Source: Scenedesmus sp. ARA3 | Taxonomy: Eukaryota; Chlorophyta; Chlorophyceae; Sphaeropleales; Scenedesmaceae | Length of the DNA: 64,000 nt | Assembly (NCBI GenBank): GCA_004335835.1 | Contig: RWJK01001943.1 | Coordinates: 1-64,000, forward strand | Reading direction: 5' to 3' | Part shown: piece after piece, positions 10,694 to 21,837 of the stretch | How positions within the stretch are numbered: position 1 is the first letter of the stretch | Layout of the letters: each line of letters starts with the position of its first letter | The notes under the pieces: model-generated | The model's input: the letters and a program-made list of their open reading frames with translations, nothing else | Databases searched by the model: none | What the model was told of the DNA's origin: nothing | Position numbers and translations under genes: made by a program

Positions 10694-12110
10694 CCTGCGG
10701 TCTCTTTGCCATTGCTTGTTGTGCATCAGAGGCTCGCCCTTGCCTCCAGTGTGTTCAAGGTGTGCCGTACTTTAGGGGGGGGGGGGCAGCTGACGTCATT
10801 TGCGGCATGGTGTGGTACACAGGCTGTGTTGATGCTGCGCCTATGCTTTCGGCTTACTTTGAACCACCCATCACTTTTGTTCAGCTCTGGAGGCACATGC
10901 AAACTCAACCACGTCCCTGTGGCGCTTGTTGCGTTAGCGCGGCTCGAGTTGCTGGGAGTTAAATGTGCGTATCTGCTTTACAGCAATCACCACTCGCTGT
11001 GGACGGCCAAAGTGCAGGCACATGTGTCATGTACACAGCATGGATGTTCAGTTCATGCAGCGCCCGTTGGTGTCATGCATTAGCTGATGCCGTTGTAAAT
11101 ATGCAAGGTTCAGAACTTGCCAAGCTCAAGGCCAATATCTACACCGTGGTCACAGCTTGTTACTCACGGCTTGTTACAGCTTACTTGAACTAGATGCCAG
11201 CAGCCAAGCACGCTAGCCAGCCAAGCAAGCAGTTTCTGACAACTCAACTTATGCTGCAATATGCAGCCCAAACGCATATGCAAGCTGTCATGGCTAACGC
11301 TTGAGAGAGTTGAAACAGCGCGCCAGCGCGAATGCAACGTGCATTGATGCGACTATTCGCATCGGAAAGGACATAGGGTAACTAATTGGAACACAAAACA
11401 CAGGCAGTCACACGCCGATATGGTACACTGGCTATCGCCCTGCAGCTTTGCATGCAGGAAGATGCCATAACAGGTTATGGCACACGCAACTTGCTTGAAG
11501 GCGGCATTGCATACAGCATACATGATGTACAAGCTGGTTTAGTCTGACACACAACGCAACAACAACCTACACCTGCCATCACACCCCAAACGCACATGCA
11601 TGCGGCTGCAGAACCGCAACTTGAAGGACACTATACATTCCTGCCAGGCTACAGTGTAGCAGCACTGCCGCCGGAGGCATTAGCGCTGCACCTGCCTGGC
11701 GCAGCGGATTGACAAGCACTGCTCGCCATCTGGCTGGAACATCTCATCTGGTATACAAGACTGCTAGTACAAAAAGGGCATGCGCACATCCAACCCAAAA
11801 CATCACGTGATGTGCAGATCATGCTGCAGGCACGCGGCCGCAGCAGCTGGCAGCTGACAGTCAAATCATTGCAAGCCGCATGACACAAGCATGTTCTGCG
11901 TTCTGCAGCAGCGCCACAGAAGCTCAGTCAATTGTATATACACTGCAAGCACTCGCCCGCAAACCTTTGAAGACTAGGACACAAGCAACAAGCAGCTCTC
12001 ATCCCCTCGCTACACATGCCCCACAAATCATCTTCAAGCATGGCCTTCGCCCCTCCTTCAAGCCGCACCCGTTGCCCTGCCGCTCAGCACCACCCTCCAG
12101 CAGCAGCGCC
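10694..12110. other. Convergent 3' region, no gene seen
   Basis: This stretch lies between the stops of the F-box glycosylase (+) and the PCMT-BTB gene (-). It includes an 11-G run near 10776-10786. TGTAA motifs occur near 11093 (+) and near 11170 (-), which would let the two 3' UTRs nearly meet. I support no coding sequence here. Confidence 0.4.
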
Positions 12111-15100
12111 TCACCACCAGCTGCGCCGCTTCGGCAGCGCTGCCGCGCCGCTTGGGGGCTCCAGGTCGCGCAGCAGCCCCGTGAGCCGCGCCAGCTGTCC
12201 CGCCAGGTCACCCGCCAGCGCCTCCACCTGCGCCTTGTCCAGCGCCGCCCAGCCCTCGCTGGCCTGCGCACAATGCAGCGGAGCAAAGCGCAGCAACAGA
12301 TGCACACACCAGTTGGCTGGAACAGTGTTTGGCTACGGTGACGTATGTGGGTGCTCTGAGCTTCTTTCATGGATGTCGCAGCACGGCACATGGCACGCAT
12401 CGTGCACAAACACCAGCCGGCACTGCCCTGCTCACCTGCACGTCCGCGTAGTGCTGCGCGATGAAGCCCACAGCTGCACGGCGCAGCTGCGCCAGCCCCA
12501 GCTCGTCAGCCAGGCACAGCAGGTGCGGCGCCTCCGCAGCGGCAGCAGGCAGCGGCAGCCTCAGCAGCTCCCCCACCAGGCTGGCCTCACACAGCTCAAT
12601 CAGCCTGCAGGAATAGTACCACCACGCACGGGGTAAGCAGCAGGGCAACACAAGCTGGCCTCGAGCGCAAGTGCACTGCATGCGCTGGCACCAAAGCCAC
12701 CATCAACAGCTGATGCTATCATCTTCCTTCTGGGTCGTGTCTTGCACTGTAATCAGCCACAACGCGAGCCACAGCAGGAGCAAGGCCTCAGCTAACCCCA
12801 TGCACTTGGCAGGCTTCCAGCTAAACTCCGCACCTGGGCGTGCCGTAGTAGGCCGCTGCGTGCAGCAGCTCCACCACCGCCGCAGGCTCCAGCCCTGGCG
12901 GCAGCTGGTCAGTGTACAGGTACAGCAGCAGGCCCTGCAAGGCCGCCAGCGTGAAGCCCTCAGGCACCTGGCGCCACAGTCACGACGGCAGGCAGGCACG
13001 CGGGCAGGGCAAGTTAAAAGGCAGACAGCTGCAGATGTTCAGCTCAGAACGGAGGGTTGAAGCAAACAGCGCTGGGAGCCCAGCAGGGTGATCAGCAGCG
13101 TTCACGAGCCTCATGGTGAGCAGGCTGCAGCCTGGGCGTTGTGAGCAAGTGTGCTGTGGCTGCCGTGCCTGGTGTGGCCGCACCTTGTGCTGGCAGTCGT
13201 GGGCGTCACGCATGCCTGAGCTGAGGCGCGCCCTGAAGTGTGCAGCACGGCCTGCAGCAGCAGCAGCAGCAGCGGCGGCGGCAGTGTCGGCAGCAGGCGC
13301 AAATGACTTGAATGTGGAAACTGCACGTTCCATGAACCACATCTGTGTCCCACGCTACTCTGCCGCCGCAAGCGTCACATGCATGTCAGTAAGCATGCAG
13401 ACATGCCTACACAGTTGCGCCCTGCACGATTGGCCAGGCCACCTGCCAGTGCATTATGGCACCAACAGCCCCAGCCCACCCTGTCCCCCTTTGAAGCCCT
13501 GCCAGCTGTGCCGGCTGCCACATCCGGGTGCACTCACTCTTGAGCACCTGCTTGTGTGCCTGCAGGCTCCAGCCGGGGCCCAGCAGCTCACAGTCAGGCT
13601 CACCCAGCACCAGCCCAGCAGCAGCACCAGCCTGCCACACCTGCTTGACGGCGCTGCTGCTGCCTGTGCCATGGTCAGACATGTGTGTGTCATCACCGCC
13701 TGCACTAGCTGCAACTGGCGCTGCCGGTGCCTCTGCCAACATGTCTGCCTCTGTGCTAGCTGCTGCTGCTGTCTCCTCCTCGCCTGCAGGTGCAGCTGCT
13801 GCTGCATGGCCATTGCTGCTGCCAGGCTTGTGGTTCCTGATGACAGGGGTCTCAGGGGTTTGAAGGGAGTCGTGATCTGATCCTGCGTGCTGAGTGCTGG
13901 TGTTAACACTGTGGCCGTTCTGGCCTATGCTGCTGATGCTGTTGCCATTGAAGCAAGTGGATAATATCTGCATGAAGCCGCCACCACAGCCTGCACACGC
14001 AAGGGCAGCAGCCAGGGCATTGCAGCAGGCAATGGGGTGAGGCAGCAGCACGCTAACATTCATCGCAGGCGGAAGCTCACAAATAATGCCACAACTGGCT
14101 TGCCAAGCTGGCGCTGCACCACACATGCTGCTACCAACAGCTTGCTACTCAGCATGGTTCGTTGTCTTGTACAGGATGCACAGGCGCATGATTGCCACAT
14201 TGCGGGACACCGCCAACTAAGCACTTGCTGTGCAAAGTCCTTGATTGTTTGTGGGTGACCTTCAATAGAGGACCCACAATACAGAGATACCAGACCTCAG
14301 CTACCAACGGGGCTTTGTAACCACACAGGCCGACGGGCTTGCAGCCCAATGCAGGCAGCTCAATGCAGGCAAACCCGCCACTGCACATTCCCCCGCACAC
14401 CTACACGCATGTGCACCATGCCTGGCTGCACCTGCTGCCGCGCCGCCTAGTACCACTCACCGCTGTTTGCTTGGTGAGGCAGGTCTGTGTTGAGCGTGGG
14501 CGGCGACACTGCCACAGCCATCTGTGCTGCACGCTCCTGCTGCATCACCGACAGCACGATGCTCGCATCAGACGGCACCTGCGCAGGGCAGAGCACCACG
14601 TGACCGCAGCACACGTGGGTTAGTCCACTGTAGTCCTGCTTTCGCACCCCTTTGCTAGGAAGCAACAGAACCAGGGGCCGCACCATCAAACCACCAACAT
14701 CACGTCTGAGCAACAACAGTAGCTTCAACGCTGTGCAGTGTGTGCCATGCTGGCGCCCAGTGCGGCACACCCCGGCACCACCCCCGCACTGCTCCCGCCC
14801 ATCTCCCTGACGCGCCGCACCTCCAGGTCGCTGAAGCGCACGCTGGACACCATGCGCTGCCTAATGCTGCCGTCAGCGCCGCGCGTGTACAGCCGCAGGT
14901 CGCTGTCCACAGGGGCCAGCAGCTTGCCGCCGGCAGGCTCCAGCAGGTGCAGCAGCAGGTGCAGCCGCTCCTCAGGGCAGGTGGCGCCCACACACACCTG
15001 CACAGCAGGCAGCAGCAAGGCAGCCCCATCATGTGGCGGGGCAGTGTCGATGTACCCATGGCTGGCCAGCCGACAAGAGCAGCAGGTGCATCTCCTAGGG

Positions 15101-17606
15101 CGGCTGGCTGCGACACAGCGGACACATAACAGGAGACGTATGGTGCTCTACAGCTATGCATCATGCCAATAGCATAAGTGTGAAGCTTTCTGCAAGCGAC
15201 CCAATGTCTTTTGCTCATCACGTGTGTGGGTGCAGCCACACTGCGCTGCGCATGCAAAGCGCAGCTGGGGGTGATGCTGCAGCCGCGCACACCTTGTTGA
15301 ACTTGCCCCTCAGCTGCTGGTGGGGGATGAACACGTTGTGCTTGAAGATCTCAACAGGCCCAGCAGCGGAGGCAAAGCTGCAACGACACAGACCATCCGA
15401 GGGCAGCAGCAGCAGCAGCACAGGTAACACAGCATCTAGTTTGCAGCAAGCCAGATGCTATGTACTGGAGCAGAGATCAGACATAGTAAGGAGAACGCAC
15501 CTGGCCTGAGGCAGTTGCAAACCAGGCCACAGGCAACGCCGTGCTACGCTGCTGAGCATCTGACCCCTGAAACAATATCTGCCCCTGGCTGCTGGCTGCG
15601 GCTGCTGGCACAGCTGCTGCGGCAAGTTGCGTGTGCTAGCCATGCACTTCAGCACTCACGCGCTGCTTGTGGCTGCCAGGCGGGCGATGTTGTCCTGTGA
15701 CAGCTTCACGCATGTGGGCTTGATGTCCACGCCGACAACGCGCCCAGACTTGCCGGCCTGCAGGACAAGCCATGCCAGCCAAGCTTAAGTGCGACAACGA
15801 GGCTCACAAAACTGGTACACAAGCATGTACTGATGTCGGGCTGCATCATTCATGTCTAAGCTGCATCTGCCGAAGGATTGCGTCGCGTCATGCATGCACA
15901 AGCCAAGTGCTGAGCCGCCAGACGGTCATGCGCCGATGCTGCTGCTGCTCACCAGCACTGCGGCACAGGCAGCTATGAAGCCACACCCACAGCCCACATC
16001 AAGCACCCTGCAGCAAGTGCACAGGTACACAGCAGCGTCGACGCCAGGCACCAGCAATGCTTGGCAACTATTGCATGCAACCATCAAGGACATAGATGAA
16101 GCTCTCAGCTGTGCCAGAAAGAATGAACCAACCGGAGAGCGCATGGCAACTGGGCAAGCCAGCAGCCCGCATAGTTTCGGCAGAGATAGCGCACGCCAAC
16201 ACTCGGACCAAGCAGAAGTTCCACCTTGAGTTTGTCTGCTGCAGCAAATTGTGTGGCACTGCACAATGCACAGAATACACCAGCAAGTGCGCTCCAACGG
16301 CAGCAGCATGCACGACGTCTTCCACGCACCTGTCGCCTGGGCAAATGTCCAGAGACTCCAGCAGCTGGGCATGCCTGCAGCAGGCACGCAAGCAGCGCAG
16401 CATCCAGCGGCAGGTAACGCCAGCTGCCTTGCGCACAATGCAGCTACACCTGTTGAATTGCATTTGGTGCTGGGCGACTGGATACATGTATCGCTGTGCA
16501 GCGGTATAACAAGCCTAACACAGCTGCCACGTTTCTATGAATACGCTCAGCACGATACTCCAGCCACCGCCACCGCCGCCCCTCACATGTGTGGCGCGGA
16601 GATGTTGAAGTCCTCCTCCTCCACGCGGATGGGCGAGTCCACCCACGCCTCGCGCCGGTAGGCCTCAGGCACAAACACGCCGCGCGGGCACGTCAGCATG
16701 GCGCGCTGCACGGCCTCGCTGCAGGCAGCCCAGGCGGCACAGCAGCAGCAGCAGCAGCAGGTCAGCAACTGCATGTTATCACACACCCTGCTTGTATGTC
16801 GGGCTCCTGCAGCCGCTGAGGCCAACGCTGCGCAATAGTAGGCTCGTGGATGCAGTAAAAGGTGGTACGAGACAGCCACATCTATCCTGAGGCATTTTTG
16901 TTTTGCTTGTGACAGTGCTGTATTGCTTCTGGCAGCATCAAGGCCTGAAACAGCAGCACAGCCTGTGCGAGCAGCAGGCCGCAACGGTCAGGCTGTGTAT
17001 CTGCTGCTGGAGCAGAACGGCAGCAGCAGCAGCAATGATGGCACAGCAGAATGCAGCCCTAGGTTGCCATGTGCCACACGTCACTGCTCTCACGAGTTAA
17101 GCATGCCGGTGCGCTTGAGGCCTGACATCAGTTCTTCATTGGAGCCAGCGGCCCTGCGCTGCTCCACAATCACGCGCTGCCCTGCCAGCAGGCGCAGCAA
17201 ACCCTCCAGAGGTATCTGCAGGCAACATGCGCATATCAGGCTACCAGGCAGCTGGCGTTGCTTCAACAGTATCGATGGTCTAGCCAGTTTGCTGTTCCTG
17301 GGTTGTGCCATAGGCTTGACGGTACAGTAGCTCAGCAATGCTGCTGCTGCCATGACTACCTTGCAAAAACAGGGAAGCGCATATCCCCCAATGCACAACC
17401 AGAGTGGTCCTCACGCCTTACAGGCACGCTTACGCGTCTGACAGAGCCCTCGCTGCACAGAATGAGGCACCTACCTCTCCGGCCAATGCCCGCGCCCTGC
17501 GCCTGCGGTTGCCGTGAAGATCATCATTATCTTGATCCTCAGCGTCCTCCAAGTCTGGTTCTTCCTCCACATCCCGTGCAGGATCATAGTCACCTGGCTC
17601 GGCCAT
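12111..17606 (-). CDS. Protein-L-isoaspartate O-methyltransferase domain fused to a BTB/POZ domain
   Basis: Fourteen exons run from 17606 to 12111: 17606..17475, 17215..17094, 16718..16587, 16374..16330, 16007..15953, 15757..15660, 15377..15293, 14997..14821, 14578..14461, 13990..13538, 13251..13184, 12967..12834, 12604..12436, 12263..12111. All phases agree and give 602 residues. An acidic start (DVEEEPDLEDAEDQDNDD) precedes a PCMT domain at about 45-250: SEAVQRAMLTCPRGVFVPEA, VDSPIRVEEEDFNISAPHM, SAM-binding motif I VLDVGCGCGF, GRVVGVDIKPTCVKLSQDNI and VCVGATCPEE. Family members methylate L-isoaspartyl residues in damaged proteins. A Ser/Ala-rich linker (about 278-410) leads to a BTB domain: SLQAHKQVLKS, HFRARLSSGMRDAH, LQGLLLYLYTDQLPPGLEP, VVELLHAAAYYGTP. 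A BACK-like helical part follows (LCLADELGLAQLRRAAVGFI). BTB proteins bring substrates to Cul3 ligases. Animal PCMTD1/2 pair the same enzyme fold with a SOCS box. Whether methyl transfer persists is untested. Confidence 0.83.
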
Positions 17607-18225
17607 TCTGTTGCTCCTTTCCAATTACAGACAACGCTTGTCCAAAATGAAACGCAGTTTGATTCTTTTTCAGCTGTTGATCTTCACCGCAGCGCGTCCT
17701 TAGCAACAAAATATGCTTTGACAACTGACAGGGACACCATATAACTCCGGAACCTTCAAATCAGCTACGGCGTGTCATTGAAAGTATTCTAAATGACTGT
17801 TGATTTTGTTTGTTCGTGTTGAACAGCACAGCAGAAGCCTTGCTTGCCATCTGGAGGTGACTGAATGAGCGCAGCTGACTCGGCATGCCTCCGGCCGCGG
17901 AGCCAACCCAATGAGCCTTACTTTTACACTAAAATACAGCTGAATTTAACTAAAGTTTTCTTTCAACCCCACGCTGCCTGTGTTATATAATTTTGTAACA
18001 AAATTTGAACAGCCAGGAGGCATTGGCATCGTTGTGTCTTCCTATGAGTGGTTTTGACCTGTTCTGTTGCCATTCGTTGTTTGCAGCGACTCAAACAGTG
18101 CACGCACAGATGTCTAGCTGGTTGCTGCAGTGAACTGGCAGTTGTCTGTGTCTCCGCGATCGCTGCCGCAGCAACTCATTCGCTTATCAGTACCGTCATA
18201 GAATTTAGCTTCAACAACCGACGCC
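17607..18225. promoter_or_regulatory. Bidirectional promoter region, PCMT-BTB and MPS1
   Basis: About 620 bp separate the outward-facing starts of the methyltransferase-BTB gene and the MPS1 kinase. The centre (17900-18010) is AT-rich compared with the rest. No ORF or binding site can be supported. Confidence 0.45.
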
Positions 18226-21200
18226 ATGCAGCAGCTGCAACAACCTCACCCCCTGGCTGATGAGCTGCTGTGAGGCAGCAACACCCACTGTGGACAGGAG
18301 GAGCCAAAGCCATGCAGGCAAGTCAACATCTAGGCGGTCTAGGTTCTTGTTAAATAGACCTTGTGCCTGCAGCATGCATAACATGCTGCTGCTGTTGCAG
18401 ACTCCAGAAGCAACTAGGCCACGCAGTGCTTCTGGCACTTGGTCAGCTGACCTAGACGCCTACATCGGCAGCCATGAGGGCTCCCCAGGCGGCAGCAGCA
18501 CTGAGACCCGGCACAGGCTTGTTGCGGGTGTCAAGGCTAGCCCGCAATCTGCAGAGGCCTGGCGGGCGTTGCTGGCTTACGAGGAGTCACATGGCAGCAA
18601 CATGACACATGGGCTGCAGGCAGACCCTGGCAGGGTCAGCCTGTACCACATGTACTACTGGGCAACTACACTGGTGCCGCGCAGCAGCAGCAAGAGCCAC
18701 AAGGAAGCCTACCTGCAGCTGTGGCTCGGCTTGGCACGCCAACAGTGGTACGTGTTGGTCTTGGTGCTGCGTCCCTGCTCATTGTGCACGGCGCCTAACA
18801 CAATTGTTTGCACAGCCCTGACACATGAGAAGGTGCACTGCATACATCAAGTAGCGCCTTCGCAGAGCGATATGTACATGTTCTGTGGGCCATGCTCTTA
18901 AGGCGCGTGCAGCAACACACCCTGCATGCAATCACCACAGTGATGTTGCAATCATGCGTACGCAGGGCACGCAGTCCTGATGATGCGCGGGACACCTTCA
19001 AAACGCTGAAGAACCAGCACATCGGCGATGCCAGTGCTCATTTGTTCTACGAGTGGGCGTGCCTAGAGCATGCTGCAGGCAATGTCAGCAAGGCGCTTGG
19101 CGTGCTTGCCAAGGGCTTCAGAGCAGAGGCGCAGCCAGCAAGGTGTGGCGGGCGGTGTGTCCTGCAGGCCAAACTGAAACTGCTGGTTGCAGCTGCACTT
19201 CTGCATGCATGCAGCTGAGCCCGAACATCAGTAGATGCACGGCACATGCACTGTTATCACCTTACCCTGCCCTGTGCCCCGCTGCATGTATGTGGACAAC
19301 CTGCGCAGCCTGCTGGAGCAACTGAGGGCTGAAATGCAGAGCGGCACATTTGACCTCAAGCAGGCGGGTGCCTACACAGAAACGCTGACTCTGGATGCCA
19401 GCTTTGCAGCAGCACGGCAGCTGCAGCAGGTGGACAGCACGCCTGCTTTTGCCAGCGCAGCAGAGCTCAGAGCAGCAGCGGCAGCAGCAGGAGCAGGCAC
19501 AGGTGCCCGACCAGCATCAGCTATGCTGCCTGGCATTGCCAGCTGCTTGAAGGGCAGTAACACAGCAACAGCTGGGGCAGGAGCAGGCGTGAGCAACACC
19601 ATTCTGGAGCACACGCATGCAGCCAGGGCCGTCACGTTTGCGGCAGATGTCCATGATGCGGCCACCACGGAGGAGTACGGCAGGAGACACGCCTCCAGCG
19701 CTGGTACGTGCAGTGCTTTACTTAAAAATAGGATGTGCAGCAGTCAGCCAGTGTGTATGCTGAGCTCGATGTTTGCTGCTCTGCAGGGCCTGCTAGCGTG
19801 TGCAGCAGCCGGTCAGGCAGGCCTGGCGCTGACGGACATACTGGCTGCACCTCTAGCAGCACTTCAAGCCGCTCCACAGTGTCAGGTAAAAGGGCCATGA
19901 CTTCTTTTTGTATGCAACCCAGCAGCACATCGGCAGTACTAAAAACTGCCTGCAATGGTGGCAGCTGCCAGTGGAGTTTTTGCAGTCGGGACCAGCATTC
20001 GATGCCTTTGATGTCTGCCTTGCCCATTTCCGCTGCTGCCTGCATCTGTAGTGCATGACGGCGCCTTCCTGCCATTCTCAGCTGGCGCTGCAAGCTACAA
20101 GAGCAGCGAGACCGAGAGCTCAGGCATGGAGAGCACCGAGGAGGACACCATCAGCTGCAGGGCAGCAGGCACAACAGGCGGCATCAGCAGCAAAGGTAAC
20201 AGCAGAACAGCAATGTGCTGCCTGCATCAGGGTTCATGCTTGCAGCTGGCTGGTGTAAGGCAGCCGCTGGAATGCTGAGCACGTGCATGCACCTCATCAT
20301 GCATGTGCTGTAGATGGTGCCAGGATCTACATGTAGCTCTCCTCTGCTTCACCAAACCTGCTCACTACCGCCACCTTGTGCGCGTGACTTCTCTACCTGC
20401 AGAGCCTGGCAGCGTGAAGCGCAGCACTGCACAACTGAGCAGCCACAGCAGCGCAACGCCTGCAGCAAATCCGGGGTCAAACACAGCTACCTTGGCAACC
20501 GGCCTGAAGCGCTTCGGTAAGCCACTTGCATCTGACCACATGGCTGGTGTGTTGGTGATGAAGCGAGAGCACAACAATGTTGCTGGCGCTCAGTACGCTC
20601 AGCGACTCCAGTTTGGGTTGAGGTTTGCAAGAGCAATCATGCAATGAGGTAACACCCTGTGCTTCTGCTGCCTGCAGGCTTTAAGTCAAGGGCACTGAGG
20701 GTTGGAGGCACCGCAGAACTGTCAGCGGCAGCAATGGCATCAGCTGCTGCAACAACAGCCGCGGCAGATGAGCATGTGCCTGCAAACAGGTCAGCTGCCG
20801 CTCAGCCCACAAGCAGCAGGTTGATGGGCCCACCTGCAGCTGTAGGGGCTGAGGATACACACACTGCCACAGCCCGGGCCACGGAAGTGGCGCAGCCAGG
20901 CGCAGCGCCAGCAGCAGCATGTGCAGATGAAGACGCAGCAGCAGCTTGCAGGAAGCGCAGAGCTGGGCACGGTAGCACCCCAAGCCCCAAAACCTCACCC
21001 AAGCTTGCTGCAGCCTACAAGGATGGGCAGCAGTGCAAGGTGCAGCCGCATGAAGGTGCAGCGCAGGCAGCAGCTGCGCCTGGTGTGCACAGGCCAGAAG
21101 GTGCAGCAGCCGTTGTCACCGTTGATGCAGGTAGCAGCTTAGCTAGCGGTGACAGCAGCAGCAGCGATGACAGTGTACCGCTGGTCAGCAGCAAGCTGGC

Positions 21201-21806
21201 TGCCAGGCTGCCACAAGACAGAGGCACACCTCGAGCAGGTGGCAAGCACAAGGATGAAGCAGGTGAGGGCCTGGCTTGCATCCAAGCTGTAGATGCTTAC
21301 GTCCTTGCATGCCTAGGGGTCGTGGAGCTCCTTACATCTGCTGTCAACGCTCGCAGAGCAACCAAAAGCATGGTGTGTCACAGTTGCATCTGCATGCTCA
21401 GTGTTTGACATGATAGCACATTTGCCATTATGTTTACTTGCTGGTGTGCTGCAGGCTGGCCAGCTGGCAACTGGACGCCACCAGCAGAGGGCCAGCTGCC
21501 CAGCTCACTGGACAGCACGCCTGAGGGCGCCATCCTGGGCGGCACATCGACTGCCTTCACTGCGCCAACAGCCAGGCATAGCAGCAGGGTGGACCCTCCA
21601 CAGTCGCAGCAGCGCTCGCAGCAGCAGAGCAGAGGAGGCGCAGGCGCCACAGCTGCTGGCAGCCGGCAAGCAGCAGCACAGCGTGGTACAGAGCCTGAGG
21701 CGGAGGAAGACCAGCAGGCGCTGCCTACCATCGTCCTGTCAGATGTGCCATCCTGCGCACCAGCAGCTGCAGACCAAGCTGGCGCGGAAGGCAGCAGGGT
21801 ACAGCA

Positions 21807-21837
<31 letters not shown>

